Of a DNA stretch of 64,000 nucleotides, positions 1 through 12,634 are shown one piece after another. The DNA comes from Raphanus sativus. Taxonomy: Eukaryota; Streptophyta; Magnoliopsida; Brassicales; Brassicaceae. Under the pieces are notes generated by a model. That model searched no databases, was not told the DNA's origin, and was given only the letters and a program-made list of their open reading frames with translations. The stretch covers positions 27,421,848 to 27,485,847 of the forward strand of contig NC_079512.1 of assembly GCF_000801105.2 (NCBI RefSeq). The letters run 5' to 3'. Numbering within the stretch: position 1 is the first letter of the stretch; each line of letters begins with the position of its first letter. A program made the position numbers and the translations under genes.

Positions 1-811
1 ATTTGCGTACGTCTTCTCTCTCTTCGTTATTTGCTCTGACCTCTCTCTAGAGTTTCGATACCGGAATAGTGTTTCTGACCGGCGGTTCGGGCTCTTTTAG
101 CCACCGCCGGTCCGGCTTCTCGGTTTTTTTTTTTGGTTTTTTGTTTTGCATGTATATAAGGAGAGTAACTTCTCCCAATTTTCTGGTGGTTTTCGGTTTA
201 ATCTTCGGCGGTGCCTTGTAGTAGGGGACCGGCCGATCTCGACTCTGGGGAGTAGCGGCTTTTTCAGCAGCGGCTCCGCCGACTCTGACTCCGGAAAGCG
301 GTGGCTTCTTCAGCACTGTTTTTGCCGGCTCTGTGTGGAAAGGGTTTGTTTCGGGACCGCTTTCTGTTTTTTGGATTATCTCGAGTGGTGGGTTTTCGCC
401 AGCGGTGATATGAGTGAACCGGAGGAGATATCGGGATTGTCTTCGATGAAACTCTCTGGTGAGTTGAAGTTTGGCGATGCTATGTGGGTGCGGTGGCTGT
501 TCTCCGGCGTGCTCCGGCGAATTACTAATCGATTCGTTTGCTCCGGTGAAAACCTCGGCCTTTGGATCACGATGGGTGGTTTCGATGACGCGTGTCCCGC
601 TCGGTGGGAAGATCTACACGCGTGGAAGTCTTGGAGTTGGTGGACCTGGACGCGTGGCTACAGTGAAGCGGCGTCAGGTTTTAGGGTTGGACTTGGCCCG
701 TTTATGTTTGTCTTTATGTCGGGTTTTTGGTTGTTATTCTCGGACCTATATAGTCTTTGTGTTTGGTTGGGCTTGGTCCGGTTTGGGCCCAGTTTTTTTT
801 TAATAATATAA
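1..811. other. GC-richer non-genic stretch with an uncharacterised open frame
   Basis: This stretch is clearly more GC-rich than the AT-rich DNA after it. A plus-strand frame is open from 146 to 811 (about 220 codons, Trp/Gly/Ser-rich), and a second overlapping frame is also open. I recognise no domain, no convincing start context and no splice pattern. Low-complexity T runs interrupt it (127-145 and 791-799). It could be the transcribed or 3' part of a retroelement, or an old gene fragment cut by the window edge. No function is proposed. Confidence 0.25.
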
Positions 812-1347
812 TAGACGGAAAAGAAAAAGTTTATTTTCTTGGTAAAAATGTAGCCAGCTCATGTTTGACATTATTCAAAAGCCAGTATGGTTTCTACTAC
901 TTATTCGTCTTGAGCAAAAAAAAAGTCTTGGTCAAAATATGTATTAAAATTAAATTATGTAGATGAGACATTACTGATTACTCACTACAATTCTACAAGT
1001 CTGCATCTTTCTCGGCTCTCATATGACGAGGCACCACCTATATCAGCTTATATATAAATGATTCATGATGGAATTATGGAGAAATGTATTCTCTTAGCTA
1101 GGTGTTCTCTCTTAATGATGTGCATATGATTCATGGGAGTAATTTAATTGAATTGAGACAAGTGGCAGTGACAGAGCGAGAACATGATCGAATTTTGTTT
1201 CATTTTCTTTTTATTTTTTCTGAACTGATGACTATGTGTCAGAAAGTGGCAATGTGGCAAGGTTTCAAAGGCATGCTACTAGTTATTTGAGACTTTGAGA
1301 TATCTAATATACAAGTACATATACATGCATGTGAGTTGTTAAGAGCG
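812..1347. other. Intergenic, no gene seen
   Basis: AT-rich sequence with only short open frames and no recognisable domain, RNA gene or transposon terminus. Confidence 0.5.
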
Positions 1348-1596
1348 ACATGTTGATCTTCTTCTGAAAACGCATCCTAAAGGTTCTAATTAGAATCAGC
1401 CAGAATAGAAATGTATTTATAAAATAGTAATATTTAAAGCTATTCATTAGCTAGAATTAAAATAGAATAATACATGTTGATCTTCTTCTGAAATTCGCAT
1501 CCTAAAGGTTCTAATTAGAATCAGCCAGAATAGAAATGTATTTATAAAATAGTAATATTTAAAGCTATTCATTAGCTAGAATTAAAATAGAATAAT
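1348..1596. repeat. Tandem duplication, two copies of about 124 bp
   Basis: The block starting ACATGTTGATCTTCTTCTG at 1348 is repeated at 1472 almost without change. The only clear difference is near 1369 versus 1493, where the second copy has one extra base. Both copies end in a run of AATAGAATAAT. The near-identity indicates a recent local duplication. No coding potential is seen. Confidence 0.9.
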
Positions 1597-2622
1597 TGTA
1601 CTCTCTACCCACCAAACTCACCTTATTTATATTCCACACTCTAAAACCCCCAATTTTCTTCCTCATATCACTAACATTTCTCCCTCCTCCTATGACAAAT
1701 CCCTAATATCTAACCTTTTTAGGATTTTGAGTAAATTCACTCATTAAAATAGAATGGAAAATAAGTAAAACTCTTTCATATTGGTGTGTGCTAGTCATCG
1801 TCCAGTCCGGTTTACGCCTAATAATAAGCATTTATTTTTACGTACCCAAATTTTATTCTATGAAATTTAATTAGCAGAACAAACATTTTGAAAACATTTT
1901 CTGAAGCATATTTATTATTACACGTGACGTCTTAACTCTTAAGTGACTATCTCCTCCAGTTATTTACGAACGTGGTATGTCATAGTCCTTGGGAAACCGA
2001 ATACCTTTCCTTTTAATTTTCTCGTTTCTTTCTTCGTTTTCTGAAACCTGAAGTATAGAATATTACTATGTCGTCTATAGAAGTACTAAATGGAAATGAA
2101 GAAGAAGATGGTGAAGCACATGCGGGCACATGAGTTATGTCTCAACTAACGTCGAAACCATTAATGTCTCCGTTCTGGCATATCTAGCTCACTTCCTTCT
2201 AAATCTCTAGAAACATTTAATTAACATCTGCCAAATGGCCCAAAGCTCTGTATCACGTTTACTCAAGCTGTCCCCAAACCTTTCATATTTATTAGGGCCG
2301 GTAATGAATTTTGAGAAACCTAGCTCAATGGAAATATGATTTAGAAAAGACAACTTTCGCACATAAAGACGTTAAGGAAAGGCCAATCAAACGTAAATTA
2401 TTGATGTGAGTCTTATGACAGACTACTATAGTTTGTGGAGGTGTGGCCAACGTGGATGCGATATGCAACGGTGAATAGGCTAGTGTCATAGTGTAGAAAA
2501 TAGCTAAACGTGACAGAAATTAATTTTCCTTTGTTTTTGTTTTATAATTGTGCTATTGACTCAAGTTTGAAACAAGAGGTCGAATAAATGATCTTTACAT
2601 CATTATATGAGTTTAATATATA
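1597..2622. other. Intergenic, no gene seen
   Basis: AT-rich non-coding DNA without a supported gene, RNA or element boundary. Confidence 0.5.
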
Positions 2623-3908
2623 CTAGAGCTTGACCCGCATACCCGTGCGGGTTTTAATTTTGATTTTTGATTTTTTATAATTAGTATCATATATTTTAGA
2701 TGTGTCACTATATAACTAAATGATATTGGTTATTTGAATATTTTAGGTTCCTATACATCATGATTGAATCCGAACCAAAACTAATAATATGTATTCTTTT
2801 GTTATTGTTAATTTTAGATTATTTTTTTAGTTTGAAAACAAAATATCTGAACTGACTCGAGTAGTATGGTTTTTTCTGGTAAAATTATTTGAAACTATTT
2901 ACGGTAAAAAGATTTGAAATTTTAGATAGATTAATTATCTGGACAATTTTAAGTTCCAATACATCGGAATTGAATCCATTCGGACCAGGAGGATCCGACT
3001 CAAAAGTTACCAAAAAATTATAATACTTGAACGGAACCTAATTTCAAAACTCCAAAAATTTAATACCTAAAAAAATGATCCATACTTGAAAGGGTATCCG
3101 AAAATCATATTACTAACTATATATTATTATATTTACCTGAATAATTTTAAAAAGTGTTATTCATTATTCAACTGCTTGACAATTATTATTAATGCATATG
3201 TCTAATATATTTACATACTAACTTATATTTTAATTATATATCATGTAAATAACTCTTTTATGTGGTTCTTAATTTTTAGATATCACCAATAAATAATGAA
3301 AAATATAACTACATAGCTTTCAAAAATATTGCATTCTAAATTTATTAAATAGATACATAAATTTATTATTAATAAATAAAGTAAAATATAAGTATGTAAT
3401 TTTAAAACAGTATTGTATTTTTCTCTATTCAACTGCATAATAATTATTATTACTGCATATGTCTAATTACATATAGTTACGACATATTTTCACAAAATTT
3501 AAATCATCATCAATGCATGAGACCGAGTGTACTAAAACAACAACGTAAGTAACCATTATTCATTCTTCAACTTTTTTGATCTATCTAACGTTTTACATTG
3601 TTATACTGGATTTAAATAAATAATTTGTGTGTGTATGTCAATATATTTAAAATTTATGTTATTTTTAATTACAACATTAAAATAATAACAATAATAGAAA
3701 TTTATTTTTAATTAATTGCATAGAATATCAAAATATGGTAAGTTTGTTGGTTAGCTAGAATATAGCAAGTAGTAGTTTTAATATTAGTCATTTAAGGAAA
3801 ATACAATAAATACTTAAATTATATTTATTAATTAATTCAGTGGCATATGATTGTAAATATTATGCAAGTTTAAGGGTTAATTTTTATTTGTACTTCACTT
3901 TTAATAGA
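2623..3908 (-). mobile_element. Non-autonomous Helitron, minus orientation
   Basis: Read on the minus strand, the element begins with A|TCTATTAAAAGTGAAG (5' TC at 3908) and ends near 2623 with a GC-rich hairpin (CCCGCA...TGCGGG) followed by CTAG and a flanking T. A 5' TC, a subterminal 3' hairpin, CTRR and insertion between A and T are the Helitron hallmarks. The roughly 1.29-kb AT-rich interior has no Rep/helicase frame, so it is non-autonomous. The termini are clear; the family name is not. Confidence 0.7.
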
Positions 3909-4254
3909 TTAGATAATAGATTAGATGTGCAGTGGTAATTAAATGTTAACAAGGACAAAGATCACATGCTCATCTGCAACGATAACTAACATTTGACAAT
4001 ATATACTGCAAAATAGAAACTAGTACTAGTAACTACTTAAAATTCTAACCAATTAAGAAATGTATACAGGCGGTGTGGACAAAATAAAATAAACTAGGAT
4101 AATATAAACCGCTGTAGCTAGGCCACTTGAATGTACCAGTTCTAAATCTTTTCTACTACTCGCACAAAGTTGTTTTATTTCATCGAGAACAACCATACAA
4201 TATTACATTTAAAAGGTTCATCAGAAATTGACCCTAATGTTCAACTTTGGTTAT

Positions 4255-4491
4255 TTTCTCTTTCTAATCCATGTTGTCTCAGATTTTTCCTTTTTATGGT
4301 TCTTAGTCTTACGGATTCTGATCTGATTGTGATGTAAGCTTATGTGTTAGTTGGGTTTGTTTTAGTTTCAGGGTATATCCGCTGCCCGCTGGCTTTGGTT
4401 CGGGGAGTTTGGAAACTCGATGGTTTTATATAGTTCCTGTGCGTATGATCGTGGTTAAGGTTTAATGGAATCTTTCAGTAAAAAAAAGAGT
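4255..4491 (+). mobile_element. Possible 3' end of a LINE-type element
   Basis: A moderately GC-containing tract (ATATCCGCTGCCCGCTGGC around 4375) runs into AATCTTTCAGT and a short poly-A at about 4481-4489. This is the layout of a 5'-truncated non-LTR retrotransposon tail. No reverse transcriptase frame remains and no target-site duplication was found, so the call is tentative. Confidence 0.3.
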
Positions 4492-4657
4492 TACTTAGTA
4501 CAGCCAGTCGACATAAACAAACAAAACCATGTTATTACTTCAGTAATGATCCCACTAATGACCCAAAAATAATTAGAAAACTGAAAGGAGCATGCAAAGG
4601 ATGTGACGTGGCAGTAAATGAGAAAGTTCAATGAGGCAATCTAATTCAATAAACGAG

Positions 4658-4665
4658 TATAAATA
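4658..4665 (+). promoter_or_regulatory. TATA box of the LRR gene
   Basis: TATAAATA lies about 130 bp upstream of the LRR gene ATG at 4797, a normal plant core-promoter spacing that would give a leader of roughly 100 nt. No other TATA-like motif lies closer to the start codon. Confidence 0.55.
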
Positions 4666-4796
4666 CAAGAACGTAGTAGCTAAGTCGTTTCCATGTCAAA
4701 CCTATATGTAATGTAATAAGCTCATAAACACATATCACACCAAAATCCTTGGAGATAACACCTTATAGTATTACTCAGTCTTGTGATCGAGAGACA

Positions 4797-5915
4797 ATGA
4801 ATGCGTTAGTGATTGCATTGGGCAGCGTCGCCGTCGTATTGCTTCTCGCCGGTGGTGCTCCCACGGTGGTCCAAGCCTGTCCACCCTCCGACCGAGCGGC
4901 GCTTCTCAAATTCCGATCAAACCTCAACGAGCCATACATCGGCGTTTTCAACTCGTGGAAAGGCCAAGACTGCTGCAGCGGCTGGTACGGCGTGAGCTGC
5001 GACCCCACAAACCGCCGAGTCTCCGCCATCACCCTCCGCGGAATCTCCGAGGAGCCTATTTTCCAGCGCGCGAAGCGGAAAGGCGTCATGACCGGCTCCA
5101 TCTCCCCGGCGATCTGCGAGCTCACCCAGCTCTCCGGCATCACCCTCTCCGACTGGGACGGAATCTCCGGCGCGATCCCGAGCTGCATCACCAACCTCCT
5201 CGCCATGAGACACATAGATCTCGTCGGAAACAGAATCTCCGGCGCGATTCCGGCGAACATCGGGAACCTCCTGAAGCTGACGGTGCTGAGCCTCTCCGAT
5301 AACCAGATCTCCGGCGCGATTCCGCCGTCGATCACGAGGCTGGCGAGCTTATCGCATCTCGATCTCAGGAACAACGGATTAACCGGAGTCATACCGGGAG
5401 ATATCGGGCGGTTAAAGATGATGAGCCGCGCGCTACTAAGCGGTAACAAACTCTCGGGTCAAATACCCGAGTCTCTGACCCGGATCTACCGGCTCGCGGA
5501 TCTCGAGCTCTCCATGAACAGAATCACCGGCCCGATCCCGGCTTCGTTCGGGAGAATGGCGGTGCTCGCGACGCTTAATCTCGACGGGAACTTGATCTCC
5601 GGCGAGATTCCGGGGACTCTGATGACGTCCTCGATCTCGAATTTGAATTTGAGCGGGAACCTACTCGGCGGGAAGATACCGGACACGTTCGGGGCGAGGT
5701 CGTACTTCACGGTGCTGGATCTCTCGAACAACCATTTGCAGGGAGCGATCCCGGAGAGTATCACAACGGCGTCGTATGTTGGGCATTTGGACGTGAGTCA
5801 TAACCAACTGTGTGGGAAGATTCCGGCGGGATCGCCTTTCGATCATCTTGATGCGACGTCGTTTGGTTATAATAGATGTTTATGTGGAACGCCTCTTGGG
5901 GACTGTGGGAAATAG
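4797..5915 (+). CDS. Secreted leucine-rich-repeat protein, DRT100/PGIP-like
   Basis: Single-exon gene of 372 residues, probably the ortholog of Arabidopsis At5g12940. The ATG at 4797 is chosen because it gives a clean signal peptide (hydrophobic core about residues 4-20, cleavage likely after VVQA), followed by the N-terminal cap with CPPSDRAALL and the paired-cysteine DCCSGWYGVSC motif typical of extracellular plant LRRs. About ten 24-residue plant-type repeats (LxxLxLxxNxISGxIP) follow from about 105 to 330. A C-terminal cap carries the CLCGTPLGDC cysteines. There is no transmembrane segment or kinase domain, so it should be apoplastic. Family members bind wall or protein ligands; the ligand here is unknown. 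Codon usage is GC-rich compared with the flanks, as is common for intronless LRR genes. Confidence 0.9.
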   Translation: MNALVIALGSVAVVLLLAGGAPTVVQACPPSDRAALLKFRSNLNEPYIGVFNSWKGQDCCSGWYGVSCDPTNRRVSAITLRGISEEPIFQRAKRKGVMTGSISPAICELTQLSGITLSDWDGISGAIPSCITNLLAMRHIDLVGNRISGAIPANIGNLLKLTVLSLSDNQISGAIPPSITRLASLSHLDLRNNGLTGVIPGDIGRLKMMSRALLSGNKLSGQIPESLTRIYRLADLELSMNRITGPIPASFGRMAVLATLNLDGNLISGEIPGTLMTSSISNLNLSGNLLGGKIPDTFGARSYFTVLDLSNNHLQGAIPESITTASYVGHLDVSHNQLCGKIPAGSPFDHLDATSFGYNRCLCGTPLGDCGK

Positions 5916-6482
5916 TGTTAACTAATCATTAAGAATATATTGGGGGAAATCAAAGCTTGATACAGTTATTATGAATGTATGATGTAGTGTAACTACTAGC
6001 CGTTTGAAAGGGGCAAAGGAAATATATATTCCCATTTGGTGTTTTCTTTAGTCTTATTCATCTTTTATCTGCTTTGATTCTTGAACCTCTCACTAATGGG
6101 AAGAAATAAAAAATATTCACCAGTTGTTTGAATACTTGGACCCGACCACGTTAGCGACATTGGTATATTCACGGTCCCTCATCCAATGATCTGGTCTGAA
6201 TATGCTTTAGAAAGTCAAGTTTGTATGACCATTTTGAACTAGACTTATGTGAGTCCTTCTAATGGGTTTATGGGCTTTTTTATCGTGGAAAGTTCTTTCT
6301 TACCACGGAAACGCATTATTCAAACTGGACTAAATAAGGCAAAATTGGTCTGGTGGGCTTGCGTTCCAATGTCAGTTGTTGTCATGATACAACTAAATTC
6401 AGTTACTACACGAACAGAAAAAGTCTAAAAGATATCGACACTAGTAGTGGTCAGTCAAATCACAAAACCACGAAAGAGAGAG
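5916..6482. other. 3' flank of the LRR gene, no gene seen
   Basis: Contains the probable 3' untranslated region and AT-rich spacer. No further coding sequence or element terminus is supported. Confidence 0.5.
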
Positions 6483-8420
6483 TTACACTAAAGGACACAT
6501 TATGATTTATCTTTACGTCTAAAGACACATTGTTATTTTAGAGCACTTTGTCTTTACGGAGGCTGTCGTTTGAGACAATTATGCCATTTGATTATTTTCA
6601 AAAAAGAAACGAAAAAGAAACTTAGTTTGTCCTGTGTGATTTCATTGACAATAAATGCTACTTTAATTTTGAATGGAGGTGGATGTGTTGGTTTGTGTGA
6701 GTTAATTCAGGTCTTTAGATTTTTAAAAAGAAAAATTGATATAACGGTTGAGAGTAAAACTTCGTTGAAATAATTAATTCTGGATAATGGATGCAATTGA
6801 GTTTGTCCCGAAAGTTGCAGAAGAGATAGTTTTGGTGTTTTCTATGTAGAGATGGATGGACATCAGGTTGGTGGACAAGATACCGATGGATAGGAGAATG
6901 GTGGACATAAAAACCATGAGAAATAGCTTCGTGGATAGCCAATTTGTGGACACCATATATGTGTACAAAGATATTAGTGGCAAGAGAAGCATCGATAACA
7001 TAATCACCATCTCTGTATCCACCTCAGTATCCATAACTATCACAATTTCTGCTCTGTTATCCACTTCAGTATCCATAACTATCACCATCTCTGTTATGGA
7101 TACAAAGATAGTAGATACAGAAGTTGTCGATACAGAGGTTGATACATAAACATGATTGAATTGTAGTGATAAAATCATTACAAATAGCTCAATAATTCTG
7201 CAAACATAAATTAGAAATCATCCGTAAGAACATAAAAATCTAATCTTTATATACATACGTTACATCTTTGATTCATCAGAACAACCAAAATCTCAAAATC
7301 TAATCATGCTACGTAATTGAATAACCTAAATCCAAATCTAAACAGAAGTGAAAATATAATCAGTTCGTAATGAATGTCACTTCTTCTTCATGGATCATGA
7401 ACTCGAGACCCTCCATGCTTAGTCATGATTAGGGTTCGAGTGATGTATTTAGTAGACCCACGAGGCAGAAAGTATCTCTCTCCGACAATTTCTAAAACTG
7501 AAGATTTTCTGGAACTCTGATTCATAACGCCAAAACAAATCAGAAACTCATGTGTTGTTTGCAATCCACAGACTGTTGTCCATGTATCTTATGTCCACTA
7601 CTATCCTAACCACCGATCTCTTGTCCATAAAACTCACATCCATCCATCTTCTATACATCGAAACTTATCTTCTACCAGTCTCCAATCCACACAATTCCGA
7701 TTGACACATCTCCAATCCACCAAAAGCCCATCCACAAGACCACAAGATGTCTCCACACATATCAAAACTCATCTTCTACCAGTCTCCATCCATCTATCTT
7801 CTACAAATTGAAACTCATGTGTTGTTTGCAATCCACAGGTTATTGTCCATGTATCCCATCTCCACCACTATCCTATCCACTGATCTCATGTCCACGAAAC
7901 TCATAACCATTCATCTTCTACACATAGAAACTCATCTTCGGAGGGGAGAAGAGTATTCAGCGGCGGAGAGAAAACTGATCCTGAAGATGAAGAAAGGGAG
8001 ACTTCTTTGTTAGTGTCGATTTCGAAACTATGACCGGAGATTACGGAACAAGATGGTCGGAAGTCGGATCTATTAGATTAAGGTTCCGTTTTGATACTCT
8101 TCCGACATCGTCGTTTCTTCTTTCTTCTAAGATGTGGATAGATAAAAAAAAGAAATTAAAATGTTTTACTTTTCAGAGATGTGGATGAGATGATTATATC
8201 GATGATTAAAAATAAGTTAAAAATAAAAAGTTTCTAGTTTATTGGTGAGATTCTTTATTTGTTAGAAAAAACAAAATTAGATCTAGTTAACAAATGAAAC
8301 GAAAGAGTGCAAATGAGTAGTTGAGGGGTATATGAGTAAAATTGCTATGCATAAAGTGTGTCAAAGTAAGTTGTGTCTTTTAGTGTAATAGGAAAGTCAA
8401 ATTGTGTCTCTCAGAGTAAT
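6483..8420. mobile_element. Probable TIR DNA transposon derivative with repetitive core
   Basis: The left edge reads TTACACTAAAGGACACA, and near the right edge the reverse complement reads TTACACTAAAAGACACA (about 8360-8385), with a weaker terminal copy ending near 8420. Inside are diverged copies built from 'GTGGACAT/ATGTCCAC' and 'CTGTATCCAC' units in both orientations (6855-7150 and 7547-7960). The block starting AACTCATGTGTTGTTTGCA occurs twice (7546 and 7809). No transposase frame is seen. Exact ends and target-site duplication are not resolved, so superfamily assignment is withheld. Confidence 0.4.
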
Positions 8421-10219
8421 ATTCTCAACACTTTAACCTTTCAAATTATTAATACTGTATAATGAAATATAACTGTATAAGTATCATCTATTCGCTAGTT
8501 CAGTCATATTATCCCTCAGTTACTTCATGATCACAATATTTAAATTAGAAAATGAAATTCTCATAATCATAGGGTTAGAACTTAGAAGAGATTGCAACAC
8601 TTCCTCACATAAAAATTGAGGATGGCGTTGTGTTTCGTCTCTGAAGGACGAATTTGTGACAAACTTTCTACCTGTCTAACCAACAAAAAATGATCTAATG
8701 GTTAACTATAATTTATCTCTTTGATCCGTCGCTGAACAGGCATTTGATATTTACAATCAATGTTTCTGATCAAATGACTCTATAAATACATAACACAACC
8801 ATTATCATATTTCTTTATTTTTATTTTTTTGAAGAATTTTAAATTTATTCATTTCAAAAAACTTTTGTACAATAATGCATGCTTCCTTTTATATAGAGAA
8901 TGAAAGAAACTATAAAGCATTTAAAAGAGATTTAATACTCATCTACTTCCAAACCAAACCTCCATCGCTTTTCCATGTTTACCACCGGCTCTTTTTCTCA
9001 ATGATGTGATCCTATTTAAAACCAACTTGTCCAAATAAGCAACCAGTTTCATATAAGGCTGATGAGCACAACCATCATCATATATATTCACAATTAGATT
9101 ACATAAAGTTCATCATAAGCTTTGTAAGAAAAAACAAAAAGATACGATACAAAGAACATATGAATAACGTGCAGGAGAGAATTGCACAACACGTATTTGA
9201 TGCTTTTAAGTTACTTGAGTATATATATACCCGTACATGAGAGAATTACATAACAAGTATGTGATACAAACTATGCTTTGAAGCATCCTATTAATTAAAG
9301 TATTTATGGTTTGTGCTGATTCTTATAACTAATCGTAAGATTTAACTGCCATCTTAAGTCAGCCACTACTTGTTTGTTTTAATTTTCTCAGACAGTATTT
9401 TTGTTCTTTATCTGCCGAGCAATTATATTTAAAATCCTAAAGCAAAACACTATCCCGTTCGAATTCGTTATTATTTAAATCTTTTGTATGCTAAAAGAAG
9501 TAGTAGTTGAAAAATGTTGCATAGGCAATGTTGAAGTAAGAGCTTCAATGATATATACTGTCTGTCGTACTGACAATAATCAAGTTAAGATCGTTGCTTG
9601 AAACTGAAACATAGGAGCCGCGGTATTGGGATTGAAGCCATAGGTAAATTAACACATGCGTTATGATCAGTAGAACGTTTCTCAGGATTTTTCTAAAAGA
9701 AACTTTACTAGTAAATGATTTACAACACGTACCTGATTTTCTTTTCAACAAACCGTAATAATATCTTGAGTGATTTTCTTATGCATATATAGATATGAAG
9801 TGCGTACAAGTGGGAAGAAAAAAGTAAACTCGTGTAACCTTTGCACTATACTCGAAAAAGAGACCTTTGGGCTGTTAACATTGACGTGTGTAGATAATGC
9901 TACTTTCTTGAAGCAACAAACTACTAGACGTCATTGTATTATTCAGGGATTATACCTTAACTTTCAAGAACCATTGGCTTTCCCAACAAAGATAATCTGA
10001 TCCAATAAGTTGACGGCAGCAGATAACTTAACCCTAGATGAAAATCACTAAACTGATCGAAATGTCCAAAAGATTTTTGTCCTCAAAATTGACAAATGAC
10101 GAGTACATCTAACTAACACCATCCATCACTCTCCATAACTACACAACAACTCTTTGAGTGTATATATCTTCTATTTTATTTTTGTATTTAATACCCTTGT
10201 TTAGATCTACATACATACA
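8421..10219. other. Intergenic desert, no gene seen
   Basis: About 1.8 kb of AT-rich DNA with short unrelated open frames. I see no domain, RNA gene or clear element ends. Confidence 0.5.
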
Positions 10220-12111
10220 TCTATACTATTATTTGCGAAGTAAATTTTTGCAACAGAGCTCTCACGTTAAAAGTTAGAGCGGTTAATATCTATAATACCC
10301 TTAATGAATAAATTATATAAATTACTTACAAATCAAAAACGAATTTAAGTTTTTTTGATTAGATAAGTGGTTAAAACTAATAATAAGAGTTATCCATAAT
10401 TAAAAATTAATTTACAAATAAAAAGATAATTTTATATATATAATAAGAGTTATCCATAATAAAATATATTTACAAATAAAAAGATAATATATATATATAT
10501 ATATAATAAGAGTTATCCATAATTAAAATATATTTACAAATAAAAAGATAATTTATATATATATATATTGCGTTGTTATCCGAAAATTATCTTTAAATAA
10601 TAAGTTAAAAATAAAAAAAAAAACACATAACTAAAACATAAATAATAATTTATCCTGAGTCTTTTAGTTAGTAATTAGTATAACTTATGTAAATTAATCA
10701 AAAAAATAAAAACGAGTTTTAAATTTTTTTTAATTTGCTAAGTAAATTTTCGCAACGGAGCTCTCACGTTAAAAGTTAGAGCGTTTAATATCGATAATAT
10801 CCTTAATGAATAAATTATATAAATTACTTACAAATCAAAAACGAATTTAAGTTTTTTTATTAGATAAGTGATTAAAACTAATAATAATAAGAGTTATCCA
10901 TAATTAAAAATATATTTATAAATAAAAAGATAATTTTTATATATATTGTTGTTATCCGAAAATTATCTTTAAATAATAAGTTAAACATAAAAAAAGCAAA
11001 TAACTAAAACATAAATAATAATTTATCATGATAGTCTTTTAGTTAGTAATTAGTATAATTTATATAAATTAATCACAAAAATAAAAACGAGTTTTAAAAT
11101 TTTTGATTAGATAATTGATTAAAATTCATGGTGATAAGAATTATTCAAAATTTAAAAAGATATTTTAAATAAAAACATAATTCCTATATATACTGTGTTG
11201 TTATCTTATAAATATATTTTAATGTAAAAGTTTTAAAAAACAAAACATAAACTACATAGATAAATACTAATTAAGTTATCTATATTTAATGTGTTGTTAT
11301 CTTATAAATATCTTTTAATGAAAAAGTTAAAAAAAATAAATACATAAAACACATAGCTACATATTAATTAAGTAAATTTTTTAATTCTATATAATTGAAA
11401 AGAGAACATTGAGTGATTTTAAAGTTTTATTTTTTAATAATCAATACAATTTATAAAGAATTTTTTAAAAAATTATAAGTAAGAATTTTCAAATGGAAAT
11501 ATATATATATATATAATAATTTGCTAAAAAAACATAAATAATCTACCATTATTACTTTTTTTAATCAGTGGTGATTGTATTAATAAATAATTGTAAAAAT
11601 TTTGATTAGATAATTGATTAAAATTCATACTGATAAGAATTATTCAAAGTCAAAAAATATATTTTAAATAAAAACATAATTCTTATACTGTGTTGTTATC
11701 TTATAAATATCTTTTAATGAACAAGTTCAAAAACAAACATAAAACACATAGCTAAATATTAATTAATTTAATTCCTATATATACTGTCTTGTTATCTTAT
11801 AAATATGTTTTAATGAAAAATTTTAAAACATAAAGCACATAGCTAAATATTAATTAAGTAAATTTTCTAATTCTATATAATTGAAAAGAGAACATTGAGT
11901 GATTTTAAAGATTTATTTTTTAATAATGAATAAAATTTATATAGAAATGTTTTAAAAATTATTAGGAAGAATTTGGAAATATATATATATATATATAACA
12001 ATTTGTTAGAAAACATAAATAATCTATCATTATAATTTTTTAATTAATAGTGATTGTATTAATAAATAATTGTAAAAAATTTAAGTCCGCATGTGCGGGC
12101 GAAACAACTAG
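10220..12111 (+). mobile_element. Non-autonomous Helitron, plus orientation, internally duplicated
   Basis: The 5' end is A|TCTATACTATTATTTGCG at 10220. The 3' end carries the hairpin CCGCATGTGCGG (12088-12099), then CTAG at 12108-12111 and a flanking T. The interior is extremely AT-rich and lacks Rep/helicase. A diverged second copy of the 5' portion starts near 10737 (AAGTAAATTTTCGCAACGGA against AAGTAAATTTTTGCAACAGA at 10239). Several 'GTTGTTATCTTATAAATAT' modules recur between 11190 and 11830, so it grew by internal duplication or nested insertion. Confidence 0.75.
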
Positions 12112-12329
12112 TAACATAATAATTGCACGCCAGGTTACATGGATATCGACCTCTTTCTTTGATAACTGGGGGTGTTCGGCGGACCGAGGTCCAACCGACT
12201 AATTCTTTGAGAGTCTGTCGATCGGTGTTAGACAGATCCGATTGTTTGTAATGAAAATGAGAATTAGATATCTAAATCGCATGGCCACACAATAAAACCT
12301 TTCCATGTCTGACATTTCACGATTATAGT

Positions 12330-12568
12330 AGCATTTAAAGAATCTAACTCAACTATATATTTTCCTATAAAATAAATAAACTCTATTATAATGTGTATCT
12401 TTATAATAAATTTTCTCTAATTTTAAAGAAAAAAATTAAAAACTTTATTTTTATCTCTATGTTTAGAATAAAAAATACCATTTTTATATTTTCTTTTTAA
12501 AGTAGAATAAATCTAATAAAGAGTTACTATATTTTAGTAGAAAATATAGAGTTGAGTTGAAAATGCTC
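12330..12568. mobile_element. Possible diverged MITE
   Basis: The left edge GTAGCATTTAAAG...CTCAACTATATATTTT and the reverse complement of the right edge GGAGCATTTTCAACTCAAC...TATATTTT are imperfect inverted repeats around an AT-rich 240-bp core. A target-site duplication is not evident, so confidence is low. Confidence 0.35.
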
Positions 12569-12634
12569 CTGAAATTCCTTTAGTTTTTATCTAATTATTA
12601 TATGTAAAACATATCAAACACTCAGAATTTTATA

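Noticed and set aside
4775..5449. Long antisense open frame opposite the LRR gene
   Set aside because: It is a by-product of GC-rich codons and repeat periodicity of the LRR gene; the sense frame has signal peptide, caps and repeats.
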